From NCBI GenBank assembly GCA_030374765.1, contig JARGXX010000109.1, positions 868,001 through 932,000 on the forward strand: DNA of 64,000 nucleotides, in the 5' to 3' direction. The position numbers and the translations under genes were made by a program. This DNA is from Agarophyton chilense. Its lineage: Eukaryota > Rhodophyta > Florideophyceae > Gracilariales > Gracilariaceae. Numbering within the stretch: the first letter of the stretch is position 1; every line of letters starts with the position of its first letter. Positions 19,942 to 31,300 of the stretch are shown piece after piece. The notes below the pieces were generated by a model. The model searched no databases. It was not told where the DNA came from and saw only the letters and a program-made list of their open reading frames with translations.

Positions 19942-21015
19942 ATGAACAACATCATGGCTTGTTCGCGTCACAACCACCATTGGCTTCTTTTCACCACCGT
20001 TTTATTCCTTTGTGCTTTTGCTGTGGGACAGTCACCGTATACACCTGCACAGTACCAGACACTGCTCGGCGTTGGAATGGATGTCGATTGGCTGAAAACC
20101 ACGTCTGGTCGAACTCAGAATTGGAAATCGCGAGAGCAGAGAGGAGTTGACGTACCCCAGATTTTCAAAACTCGTGGCTTCTCGCATGTCAGACTCCGCG
20201 TCAAAGACTACGACCTGTCTTCTATCAATACGAAGACCGGTCTTTCTCTGCTGGAGGAGATGCGAAGGACCGTTGACGACTGCCTTGATTCTGGACTTGT
20301 CCCGGTGGTTGCATTTCAAGGGGCTGCCTTCAAGGATGATCCCACGAATCCCGACGAGATGGATGCAGTGGTCGACTGGTGGATAGAAGTTGCGACGTCA
20401 TTGCAGGATAGGGATTACCTTCTTTCGTACAACATAATAATCGAGACGACAGGGGAACTTAAAAAACACAATGACAAGATGAACGAGTTGTACCAGAGAG
20501 TCGAGAGCGCTGTCCATGCCATCGACGCGCAAAGAATTTTGATCATTGCTCCCAACAAGATTTCCAACCCGCTTGAACTTGACAAACTTGTAGTTCCGGA
20601 CAACGAGTACATGATGGTGGAATGGCACTTCTACGCGGCTGGACCCAAGCCCGACAACCCCAAGAAGCAATGGACGACTGGAACGGATTTCGAAAAGTCG
20701 TTGATAACCGACAAAGTGGACGTAGCAGTGGGATGGTCCACCGAGAATGCAATTCCAACATGGGTGGGCGCGTGGATGCCCAGCAATTACAACGACGGAG
20801 GTTTCACCTCGGCGAGTTGCCCTCCTTCGGGCGGTTCATACTCGATTGATGAGCAGGTCATTTTTGCCACCTTCATGAGCAAGACCCTGCAGTGTAACGG
20901 AATACCGTACGCCGTGAACTCGGACACCAAGTATTACGATCGCAACACCAATGAGTGGTGTGCTGCCATGGCTCCTGTGGTAGACGCTATTCTGACGCAG
21001 TACTCCTGCTCTTGA
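19942..21015 (+). CDS. Secreted glycoside hydrolase family 5-like protein (cellulase fold)
   Basis: A 357-aa protein. ATGs at 19942 and 19954 both lead into a signal peptide (HHWLLFTTVLFLCAFAVGQS). The mature protein has the order of a GH5 (beta/alpha)8 barrel: LLGVGMDVDWL near the N-terminus, GFSHVRLRVKDYD for the beta-2 region, LLEEMRRTVDDCLDSGLVPV, then YNIIIETTGE where GH5 enzymes carry the acid/base Glu (usually N-E-P). EWHFYAAGP gives the conserved H-x-Y, and IPTWVGAWMPSNYNDGG occupies the position of the nucleophile strand. At that last site the usual G-E is G-A, so the canonical nucleophile Glu is not where expected. C-terminal cysteines (CPPSG, QCNG, EWCA, YSCS) could form disulfides. 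Likely secreted and acting on cell-wall glucan or mannan if active. Single-exon; family-typical length. Confidence 0.8.
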   Translation: MNNIMACSRHNHHWLLFTTVLFLCAFAVGQSPYTPAQYQTLLGVGMDVDWLKTTSGRTQNWKSREQRGVDVPQIFKTRGFSHVRLRVKDYDLSSINTKTGLSLLEEMRRTVDDCLDSGLVPVVAFQGAAFKDDPTNPDEMDAVVDWWIEVATSLQDRDYLLSYNIIIETTGELKKHNDKMNELYQRVESAVHAIDAQRILIIAPNKISNPLELDKLVVPDNEYMMVEWHFYAAGPKPDNPKKQWTTGTDFEKSLITDKVDVAVGWSTENAIPTWVGAWMPSNYNDGGFTSASCPPSGGSYSIDEQVIFATFMSKTLQCNGIPYAVNSDTKYYDRNTNEWCAAMAPVVDAILTQYSCS

Positions 21016-22757
21016 GGTCGTAATATCGGTCTAAACGTGCACGACGTTGGCAGTTCCAGCCAGTTCTCTACCAGCCATTGTACTCTGCCTCGATCGACGA
21101 TGCAGGATTCGCAATTTCTAAGGGTAAATCTCAAGAATTTCCACCCCGATCTACAAGGCCCCGACCCCCACCCATAAACACGAGCAAAACCTTGTTCCTA
21201 TGCCGGCCCGCAACACTTCGTTCTACAATCACGCTCGACTGTCTTGCATTGGATGTGTGAACAGGTCTCCTCTACCATACACTCATTCTCTTCTTTCCGA
21301 GCAGTGAGAGCATGCGAATTTTGGGTCTTGAAAAAGCACCGCACTATATGTGTTGGGAATGATTTTTGTTGCTCAACAAGCTCATCTTTCCCGGGTTGCA
21401 TTGCTTCTGGGAAGTGTATCCTAAAGGATAAATTTGTGAATTTGTCGCGATCTAGCCCCGGAACTATACGGTGTGGGACGACAGTTGTTTTCTAGTTAGT
21501 ATTTCATGAGGAGACGGGTTTAGTGAGACTATCATGAAATTAAGCAGTCGAAGTAGTTAACATGTACACGTACATGTGGCTTACTATGAAAGGAAAAAGA
21601 ATTTGCTCATGATAGGGAAGCCACAGAAGCTATTTTGGGAAAATCTATTTATTTACATGGTGAAATAACGAGCTTTTTCTTCTTTTATAACAAGACCAAT
21701 TTCAGGATAGTACATATATACGTGCCTTGCCTTCAATACTTTCAAACATTTATGTCGAGTATGCATGAGATACTCGCTCACCTTTAGTGGACATTGGTTT
21801 CCAATATGTTCTCGACTGGAAACGTGTGTTCGAGAAACCTATTCGGAGGGGGAGGTTCTTTTCAAATTAAATGTCTGAATGGGGTACACATTTCGAGTAG
21901 TGAAAGATGTGTATGAGATTTCCTTTTTCAGTGTAAAATAAAGCTGTTCCATGTAGTTTTGAAAAAGGTGGGTACGGATGTCACTGGATGTCATTAAATC
22001 CACCGCACAAATTGCACCGTAGTTTAATATCTTAATCGTTGAAATTCCAGAATGCAAGTTTCCATCTTCACAACTGCGGCTTCTTTGGGATTGCTAGAAG
22101 TATCTGGAATAGAATTCTTTCCTTCCAAAATTGTCGCCCCGCTCTTTTCATTTTGTTGTCAAGTAGCGATAATCTTTTATCTTCTTGAAGTCGCACAAGA
22201 ATGAACTGATAAGAATTAACAATCAGCCGAATGTGCGGAGATACTTTTCCCCACCCCCATTTGCACAAGAAAAATCTCAAAAATAGTTATTTAAGAGCAG
22301 AACAATTACCCTTGTTTTATGTTTGCTCGCTGTCTGATTCCAAAAAGATCATCACTGGATAAGAAAAGACAACTCTCTTTCAATCACAGTGACTAGGGAG
22401 AATCATACGTGTTTCGAACACAACATACACACAATCGTTCCATATGTGTCGTAGTTGTGCAACCTCTCCCTCGAAGGAACGACGTCTTGTCGACTCAAAC
22501 TAATGTGTATTGTTCTGGTCAACCATATTTACCCTTGTACCAACTTAAACACTAAACATGCTAAGGACCGAGAGCTTCTCAATCCATGGGAAGACCTGAT
22601 CTACTCCTTATTATCTTCTTTGGTTCTAATAGTTTCTAATTACCCTATGCCCTTGACTTCGGAACACAGTTGGATCTTCTTCTCCATTTATACAACAGCG
22701 ATTTTTTTTTCGTATATTATTTCTCTCCAGCAAGAAAAAATTTCTTTCTCGACAATA
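21016..22757. other. Long intergenic stretch, nothing recognised
   Basis: AT-rich towards 22 kb. A small near-palindrome, ACATGTACACGTACATGT, lies at 21560-21577. No supported gene or repeat family. Confidence 0.4.
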
Positions 22758-23132
22758 ATGGACTCGAAAAAGGAAAGCTCATCCTGGTTGGATTCTGACG
22801 ATGAGATCACACCGGTAAATTACAACTCTTCATCATCCAAAGCTTTAAAAATGTCTGACGAGGACAAGATCACCCCCTTCGATTCTGATGAGGTAGAGAA
22901 GAAGCCAAAATGTACAGGGAGCTACATCTTGTTTAGGTCTTCGGAAAACAGCAGGAACCAAAAATGTCACCGCAGACAAGATGCGGCCGAGGCTTTTGGT
23001 ATCTCTAGTACCGCTAAACAAGACCGTTCGCTTCCAACAGCAGGTTGGAGCAAGGCATCCAGGCAAAGGAAAATTAAATCGCCCACATCATCAAAAACAG
23101 ACAAGACAGACAAACTTGGAAAAGAAGAATAA
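22758..23132 (+). CDS. Small charged, probably disordered protein (124 aa)
   Basis: The ATG at 22758 opens MDSKKESSSWLDSDDEITP. The N-terminal half is acidic with a loosely repeated D-x-D/E-x-I-T-P-x-x-S/N unit (residues 12-21 and 34-45). The C-terminal half is Lys/Ser/Thr-rich and ends in KTDKTDKLGKEE. There is no signal peptide or membrane span. The composition fits a nuclear or chromatin-associated disordered protein, or the first exon of a larger gene. The track of open codons extends upstream to 22455, but that part looks non-coding. No family recognised. Confidence 0.35.
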   Translation: MDSKKESSSWLDSDDEITPVNYNSSSSKALKMSDEDKITPFDSDEVEKKPKCTGSYILFRSSENSRNQKCHRRQDAAEAFGISSTAKQDRSLPTAGWSKASRQRKIKSPTSSKTDKTDKLGKEE

Positions 23133-24089
23133 GACATTCGTGCTGGAAGAGCTATTACCGACACAATTGGTGCACCTTAGCTTTCTTACGTACCCTAAAA
23201 GAGGATCAGGCAAGAACTTAGTTTGATCTTTTTGACAAGATGCTTCCGTTCATTGCAGGAACTCAGTCGCCATTTGAACAGGGTTGACACTTCAATAATT
23301 GTTGGCCATCACGAACCATGCTGAGTGTGGTTCGACCTTCTGCCTACATTCACAATGTGTGGGAATTGTGAAGCTCCCGACAGCGCGTGGCGCTCACCAT
23401 ATTTCCTTAAGTACTCTAGTGGAGTTGTGCGGGAAACACTATCATGAGGGGCTAAAAGCTAACCAGTACCCGTGTCCTTTCTTTTGTGTTTCGACGATGG
23501 GCTTTAAGTACTTCTCCCAGGGCTACTCTCTCTCTCTCTTCAATCTTTCCCTATGACGATATATATTCTGTAAGCAGCTACGGCTTCGTTGGTTTTTTAG
23601 GGTTCTTAAAGGTTGTTTGGGACTTCTAGTTCAAGCCTAATAGCCTTTCATTTCTATCCCTCTTCGATACATGGTGTACGAATAATGTCAGTTGCGGTTG
23701 TTCAGATTCTTTTTCTTTTCGCGCTGTTCAACAAGTATGAGCAAGTATAGAATATCTGGCGCGATGTTGTGAGCTGCAGCAACACCAAACAGCTGCAACA
23801 CGAAACACCTGCACTTAATTTCTTCGACACAAGCGAAAATGATATCTACAGTCCCCGATAAACGAAAACCAGTAACGCCACTCAATGCTATTCCAAGCAG
23901 AAAGCAGGAAAAGGCACTTCGGAATCCTACCGGCTCAAGCAAGTATCTTCCGTCCATAGTAAATCCCACTTCTATTCTTTGCTGTCCGATGTATCTTACC
24001 AAGCAGTTCTTAAACAAAAAAGACACTTCAACCAAGGCGGCAAAAATTCAACGCATACATGAAAGATAAAGGCTTACTTTTAAGGTTTA
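23133..24089. other. Intergenic stretch
   Basis: Includes a short CT repeat at about 23527-23540. A minus-strand hydrophobic open stretch at 23700-24030 lacks an ATG at its start and is not called. Otherwise nothing recognised. Confidence 0.35.
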
Positions 24090-24335
24090 TTAATACTTTG
24101 TAGCATCGCCTTTGGCGTCAATGACCGCCAAACAAATGCCCCTTCAAACAGGGGTAAAAACTTAGGAGATATCCTGGAGAAAGCCTTTCCCACACCTCCA
24201 TAATCTTCTCGTTTAACTCTGCCACAGTATCAAACTTTCTGTATCCATCATGCACCTTTCTAGCCAAAACATTCCACACTTTTTCGATGATATTTAAATC
24301 CATAGACTTCGCAGGCCACGGCAACACTGCTCAAC
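24090..24335 (-). pseudogene. Tc1/mariner transposase C-terminal relic
   Basis: On the minus strand a frame starting near 24330 reads LPWPAKSMDLNIIEKVWNVL, the DD[E/D] C-terminal signature of Tc1/mariner transposases, where the Glu of I-I-E-K-V-W is catalytic. It continues through FDTVAELNEKIMEVWERLS. The normal end, AVIDAKGDATKY then TAA at 24090-24092, is present but in a different frame, so there is at least one frameshift. The N-terminal helix-turn-helix and the first two catalytic aspartates are not seen, and no terminal inverted repeats were identified. A dead DNA transposon fragment of about 0.25 kb. Confidence 0.8.
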
Positions 24336-25391
24336 TTCAAGCAATTGCACAAAACTTTCGTGCTTAATTTTCTGGATAGCCTTGATAAAGATATTGGCCG
24401 CTATGCCTTCTGTTGGGCAGTGTTTGGTTTTAATAATATTTTTCTGCGCACAGTGTTGAATAAAAACATGCTTAATAGTATTTGGTTTTGATTTTTCATT
24501 AGTTCCTTCATTTTTAGAAATATATATTTTTGACTGAATGCTTACTGTGAACGTCATACCCGTTCAAATTATTTAGGGGACACAACGCGGGTGGTTACAA
24601 CCCAAGGAGACAGTAGTAGATATGCTGTCGACAGTACCATATTAGAATAGAGCAAACAAAATAAGTCGAAAAAGACGACAGAAAGAAAAAGTAAAATGGG
24701 TGGCGAGTGAAAATGATTAAATGATCAATTTATATGTGTAAAGAAAAAAAAATAAAGAGGTGATGTAATAAATGAAAGGTGTAAAGGCCTATGTCATGAA
24801 TTTGAGACTAGATGTGTACAACGCAAAAGTTCTAGAAAATATTACTGCTTTTGTTCTATACCGCCCGGACGAATACGACGAGTTTAACACTGTAATCCGA
24901 GATCGTGAGCTTCGCTCAAATCAATATCGTATACTCGTAACCTGCAGTCGTTATTTTCGTATAAAACGCGTTTTAGTGCGTTTTTGTGGTTACAGTCGCA
25001 TGAATGTACATTCGATTGGAACTGACTCTGCAAGTTGATGCAGCAAACTTTAAAGCGCTTCAAAGAGAGTTTTTGGGGAAAAAATGGCGGCAACGCATCT
25101 CATGTTGAGTAAAGACTCAAGACATGTGGTTGGGCGCGCGGGTTACGAAGTGGTTCAGTAGAGAGTGAAACGATGGTTGGGAATGTGGCTTTCTTGGTGT
25201 GGTTGACGGTTTTCCCTTACGAATCGAAACCTTGCACAATAAACTACTCACTAAAACCATCGCATACATTGGCACAATATGCAAGTAAGACAAAAATAAA
25301 TACTTTTACAAAATACCACAAGAGCATTAAAAGTCACGTACTCTTCAACGAATTCTAAATGGCCGTAAACAGTTAGTCCCACGCCGTACAG
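24336..25391. other. AT-rich stretch, possibly further Tc1/mariner debris
   Basis: Nothing recognised with confidence. The part next to the transposase relic (24340-24560) may be its eroded upstream region. Confidence 0.3.
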
Positions 25392-26018
25392 TGTCGTATA
25401 GTGGCCGGAGGTCTGAGCTTTGAGGTTGTCAATATACTACACTGAACTTGTAGGTGATGGATGCGAGGGATCATCGGCCATGCAGCTCCGGGCGAGCTAC
25501 CATCTAGGTGTTGTCAGCCACGTGTAGTGTTGACATGTACCTTATGGTTTAGTAATTGTTAGTGATAGTAATTGTAATTATTTGTATTTTAGTACAGTAG
25601 TTGGATGGCCACCTGGCACTGTAGCCTGTGGTGGCCAGGTTTCTGACACTAGGTCAGAGATCGTGCCTTGCTGGCACCTCCCGGGTGATGTGGAGAGGGC
25701 AGTCCACTGCATATAGGGAACTGCACCTCCCCCATCCTAATCTGATAAAGACAGGCATCACTTGGGTCACGACTATACCTTATGGTTCATTGTTTCTCAA
25801 CTACCATACAGGCTTTCCCGCGCGTCGACGCCTACCATCGTTCACCTACACGGTATAGGCTAGTCGCCCCGCCGTTTGTCCCTGCGGGTTTTCACGGTGC
25901 CCTGTTACCATCGAGGTTTACTACGTCTATCTTCTAAGGTTGAGCGTTAACACGCTCCCTCCGGTTGAGCGTCACTGCGCTCCCGAGACAAGACAGTAGC
26001 ATATCTTAGAGGTGATTT
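25392..26018 (+). repeat. Solo LTR of element A family
   Basis: Begins TGTCGTATAGTGGC and matches the LTR of element A through its whole length in the plus orientation. It is opposite to the solo copy at 3831. The pentamer TACAG precedes it (25387-25391) and follows it (26019-26023), a target-site duplication. Confidence 0.88.
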
Positions 26019-26023
26019 TACAG

Positions 26024-26535
26024 TACGGTTATTTTAAAAATAAGAGGTGCAAAACATCCTTATATGACTCAGGGATTCGAAGGAAAGATCGACAAAGTTG
26101 TGGTAGAGAGAGGACCTAACCCCTAAGTAAAGACGAAAAAAAGGTAGAAAGTTGATGGCAAGAGAGGTCAGCGCAAGAATTTGTGCAGCTTCCGGTTTGG
26201 TACCGACCATCCTGTTTTAATTGCGCGCCTCACGCGACGCAGAACACATTTGCGTTTCGAACTGAATTTGTGGCTTTCAATAATTCTTTTTTTTTCTACA
26301 GCGTTGCGTTAAAAAAAAGCTTACTCACTATAGTAGTTGAGGTAAACTCTAGGACCGATGCGCGTCGGTTACATTCACATACACAAAGCGGCGTGCGTTT
26401 TACGGGTTCGTTTCAAAAGCCTAACACTAACATACATCGTTATTGATATGCATCTGAAATCTGCTTTTTCAAAAATGAGTGCTTACTTTCATGTGTGATT
26501 CATGGAAAACTTGACTGAACAGTAAGTAAAAAACG
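26024..26535. other. Short unassigned stretch between LTRs
   Basis: No gene or repeat recognised. Confidence 0.35.
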
Positions 26536-26559
26536 TTAGAAAAACTTTCTATATAGAGC

Positions 26560-26920
26560 GACACAACCGTAGGAACGTACATTTGATGGAGTATGGACAG
26601 GTAAAACGTCTTCATCTCCCTTCGTTGTGCCTGTATAAAGAACGTCATCATTTTCTTCGCCACGTTCTTCCTTGACATGTTTAAGATCTTCATTCCCAAT
26701 CGAAGCAGCCGAATGCATATATTCTTGTGCAAGTACAAACTCTGTCTCCATCTGAGTTTCTGAGTTAAAAATGTAAGGCATAAAGTCTTCTTCGGAGCTT
26801 TTATTAACAACGTTCGGTTGTATATGTCGCCATGAATCTGCTTCAGTTTTTTTTTCGGATTAAAGTAAATGTATGGTAGACGTAGATTCTCAAAGCATTT
26901 CCTCTTGATAGATTCCCGCA
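26560..26920 (-). pseudogene. Exon-like fragment of unknown gene beside element A
   Basis: The minus-strand frame from about 26855 to 26570 is strongly protein-like and acidic (EADSWRHIQPN, FVLAQEYMHSA, KEERGEENDD). It ends at PVHTPSN before a consensus splice donor GTACGT. Upstream the same frame runs on with in-frame stops to the edge of element A at 26946 (it includes EENEFGAGIYQEEML). It looks like part of a decayed spliced gene, possibly broken when element A inserted. No continuation was recognised beyond the far end at 46709. The family is unknown. Confidence 0.3.
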
Positions 26921-26946
26921 CCGAATTCATTTTCTTCATCCTTGTG

Positions 26947-27580
26947 TGTCGTACAATCACCTCTGGGGTATGCTACTGTCTTGTCTCGGGAGCGCAGTCA
27001 CGCTCAACCGTAGGGAGCGTGTTGACGCTCAACCTTAGAATGTAGACGTCGTAAACCTTGAGGGTAACAGGGCACCGTGAAAACCCGCAGGGACAAACGG
27101 CGGGGCGACTAGCCTATACCGAGTAGGTGAACGATGGTAGGCGTCGACGCGCGGGAAAGCCTGTGTGGTAGTTCAGAAACGATGAACCAAAAGGTATAGT
27201 CGTGACCCAAGTGATGCCTGTCTTTATCAGATTAGGATGGGGGAGGTGCAGTTCCCTATATGCAGTGGACTGCCCTCTCCACATCACCCGGGAGGTGCCA
27301 GCAAGGCACGGTCTCTGACCTAGTGTCAGAGACCTGGCCACCACTGGCTACAGTGCCAGGTGGCCACTCAACTACTGTTCTAAAATACACATAATTACAA
27401 TTACTATCACTAACAATTACTCAACCATAAGGTACATGTCAACACTACACGTGGCTGACAACACCTAGATGGTAGCTCGCCCGGAGCTGCATGACCGATG
27501 ATCCCTCGCATCCATCACCTACCAGGTCAGTGTAGTATATTGACAACCTCAAAGGTCAGCCCTTCTGCCACTATACGACA
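26947..27580 (-). repeat. Element A 3' LTR
   Basis: A 634-bp LTR with TG...CA ends and TGTCGTA-type inverted termini. The same length as the solo copy at 3831-4464. Confidence 0.92.
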
Positions 27581-28369
27581 GACCCCCTTCCTACCCGTGA
27601 GGCACGCCCCGTGTCTCCTTCCATCAAACCATAGAGTTGTAGCGAGCGAAAGCGGCGCGGGCATTAGAGTGGTGTCTGTGCGCGACGCGCGATCCCTTGA
27701 GGTTCAAAACTCGGCGCCAGTATCGGTTGGGGAGGGCGCGCGACGACGTCGGCGCACGAATTGATCGACAACCATTCAGGTAGAGACTGTCATGAGGGCG
27801 ATGCAGTGTAACTAGGGCGCTCGCGGACACCGTTTCGGTAATGGACCTGCTTGCTTGCGATTCTGCTTCCGCATAGCCCCTCCTGTCTAACCAAGTTGGT
27901 GTCTCACCTTTTCCCCGTTACTCAAACTTCAGTTCCCTCCTAGGTCCCTGCGCAGCGCCGTCCCGCCTGGTCGTTCCCACGGCTCGAAAATCCTTCAGGT
28001 ATTGTCGCTCTTATTTGGCGGCGTCGCGACCGAAACCGTGCTGTCCGGCTTTTCCCTGAAGGTTTCCTGGCTTCTCGACGTTTCAGGTTTCGTCTATCTT
28101 GTAAGGATTGACTCGTGGCGCTGATGGGGTCTGAGCCTGCGTCGATACAACCGTTGAGGTTCTTGTGGCGGTCGCCTGCCACTTGACTTCCTTAGTCTCT
28201 TCTTCTTCAAGTCAATTGTTGTCTCTTCTTGTATCTTCTACTGTTACATTTGGTTGTTCTTTCGTGTCCTCCCTTGTAGGTAATCTGACACGCACATGCG
28301 TCCACCTTCTGCGGAAAACGACGTCTTTTCTCCCCCTTCCTTAGGCCTGAGTATTACAAAGGTCTAAGG
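27581..28369 (-). other. Element A 3' untranslated region and polypurine tract
   Basis: Between the chromodomain and the 3' LTR. On the minus strand AGGAAGGGGGTC directly precedes the LTR as polypurine tract. No recognised coding content. Confidence 0.6.
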
Positions 28370-31300
28370 TTAGCCGTCTGCAGGCATCTGCTCCTTGCGA
28401 AGGCGCCAATACCTGATACGGAAGTGTGGGAGTATTGTGGCTGGGGGTTCGAGGGTGTCCCCTTCTGGGCCCCAGCCGTACCATCTGACAGTGTGCTTCA
28501 GACCATTGTAGGTTTGTGTGTGGCCCACCAGACGGTCAACGGGAAATTCCTCTGATGTTTGGTCCTGATCTTTCGGGGGAACGCCACCTTGAGGGTTCAT
28601 ATGCTCCGAGTTGGGAGCTTCGTGTGTGGGAGCCGGGTCGGGAGCTTCCGCTGTTACCGTTTGAGGTTGCATTTCCGTCCCTGTTAGAGGGTTGTAATCC
28701 GGATTATCCCGTTGAAGGTCATCGTTCACCTCAATTGGGGTGGGGTCCTCTGAGGGTCGAGTGCGCTGAGCTACCGCTCTGGGCTTTCGGGCTGAGGGGC
28801 CTGCTTCAATGCGATGTTGAACCGTTTCAGGTGCTACCGTAATACGGTCAATTGATATCGTATTCGGTATTCCGTCCTGTTCAACCGTAACGGTGTGGTT
28901 TGATGCGTTCAATACCTTATAAGATCCCCATGATTTGGGTAGAAGCTTCGAATTGATATCTCTATCAATAGCTTCATCGTCCGCTTCATCACCCGGTCGT
29001 GGTCTTTTACCTGAAGGCGGGTTGTCTATGTAGACATATTGTCCCGAAGATACAGAGACCACTTTGGTAACCCTACGGTCGTAGTCGGCCTTGTACCGCT
29101 TCTGGGCTGCAGTGAGGCGGCTCTATGCATGTTTGAGAGCCCTCCTCAATCTCAAAAGTGTATTTCGCTTGACTTGGGCAGGGGTAAGTGTGCCAGCTGC
29201 AGTGCTGATTGTATGATCTCCATGCACTACAATACCTGGGGGGTGTCGCGAAAGAACCAAATCAAAGGGAGTGGTCTGCGTTGACCGGTGGACCTGGAGG
29301 TTATAGGAGTAGGTGAGCGGCTGCACCAGCTCATCCCACCCAGTTTGGTGCTCTTCTGTATAGTGTCGTAGCCTTGATACCAATGTGTGGTTAAAGCGCT
29401 CGACCTGTCCGTTCGTCTGCGGGTGGTAGGCCGTAGTGAAATAGTGCTTAATACCGAAAAGGTTACAGACTGCTTCCAAGAACTTCGATGCCAAGTTTGA
29501 ACTATTATCGGTCAGTAGGTACAGTGGTGTGCCATACGGGTAGACCCAATTGTTGAGGAACGCGATCGCCAGCGTGGTTGACATCGTCTTCTTTAAAGGT
29601 ATCGCTCTCGTGAGCTTCGAGAACCTGTCGGTGATCACTAGAATGTGCTGATACCCATTCTTGGTCTTGCGAAGTGGTCCTAGAAGGTCTATCGCAACGA
29701 ACTCCAGTGGACCCGCTGCTGGAAACATCTTGAGGTACTTTCGATGCTTTCGAATGCCACCGCGGGTACGAACACAAGATTCGCATTGACCTACAAAGGT
29801 ATAGACATCATGGGCCATATGAGGCCAATAGAACTGTTGTTTCAAGGTGTAATACATCCTGGTAGCACCGGGGTGTCCCGATAGTTGCGAGTAGTGCGCG
29901 AGATACAAGACTCTCGTGTGCAGTGCCTTCGGAACCACCTTTTGAAGGCTACCATCCAAGGTTGACCTTCTCATGATGTACCCAATGTGGTCCACATCTA
30001 ACAGTGATCCTTTGAAACGAATTTGGTCAGCCAGGGTTCTGCAGTACGCATCCTGGGCCTTTTCTCGTAGAAATTCCTCTCGGGTTACGGGCATGACGTT
30101 CGTTTCCTCTATGGCCAGTATCTGCGTTGCCATGTCGGTGTTCCGCAAAGCGCCTTCTTCAGGTAGGTCCCAACATCCTTCTAGGTGTTCGCCGGTACCA
30201 TTTTGGTGTGATGATACCAAAAAGCAAGGGATGTCATCGTCCACCGGTTCTGTCTCTAACCCTGAGGTGTTTAAGCGTGACATAGCGTCAGCTATGTTGT
30301 GCTTGATACCTGGACGGTACTGTACGTCATATTCAAACTCCAACAGTCTCAACCTCCAACGGGCAAGTCTACTAGACGCATCTGCGAGTACGAGGATCTA
30401 CCTTAAGGCATCGTGGTCCGTGCGCAACGTAAAGCGCTCACCATAAAGGTATGGACGGAGCATCAACATGCTCCACACTACTGCTAGACATTCCTTCTCG
30501 GTTACCGTGTAGTTCTGCTCCGCCTCATTCATAGCGAAGCTCCAGTACCCTATAGGTAATTTGTCTCCGTTGTGCTGCTCCTGCATGAGACAACAACCAA
30601 TTTGGGCATGGAATGCATCTGTATCCAGCGTGTACGGTAGACCTGTTTTCGGTAACGCTAAGATTGGCGGCGACAACAGCGCTCGTTTCAATTCCTCAAA
30701 GGTATCCATTTCGTCGTTCGATAGATTCTCAAACCGTTCAGGTTCACCTCTCTGGTGCTTCTTGTGGAGGGGAGCCGCTATTTTCGCGAATCCCTTCACG
30801 AAGCGACGATAAACGTTACATAAACCTATAAAGGATCCTATGTCTGTCTGGGATCGTGGCAGCTGGACCTCCTGTACGGCTCTAATGTTGCTCGGCGCAA
30901 CCTCTAGGCTACCAGGGCCTATGATGTGGCCCAGTTATTCAACGGTTCTGGTAAAGAAGACGCATTTGCGTAGCTTCAGCGTCACCCCCGCCTTAGCTAG
31001 GAGAGTTAGTACGGTGCGTACGTGAGTAAAATGCTCTTCTACCGATACCAAGGCGGTTGTCCATTTAACCTTCGAGGATGATGTCCAGCGCCCTTTGAAA
31101 GGTGGCTGGAGCTTTGCGTAACCCGAACGGCATCCGCGTGAAGCAAAAAAACCTGCATGGCACGTGAAGGTCGTTTTGTCTCGATCTTCGTCACCTACGG
31201 GTACCTGCCAATAACCACAATTGGCATCCAACGTGTTAAATATCTGCGCATCTCCCAAGGAGTCGATGCACACATCCATTCTAGGTATCGGGTACGAATC

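Noticed and set aside
23688-24035. Hydrophobic minus-strand frame of 115 codons
   Set aside because: No ATG at its start, an upstream stop immediately before it, and no family resemblance.
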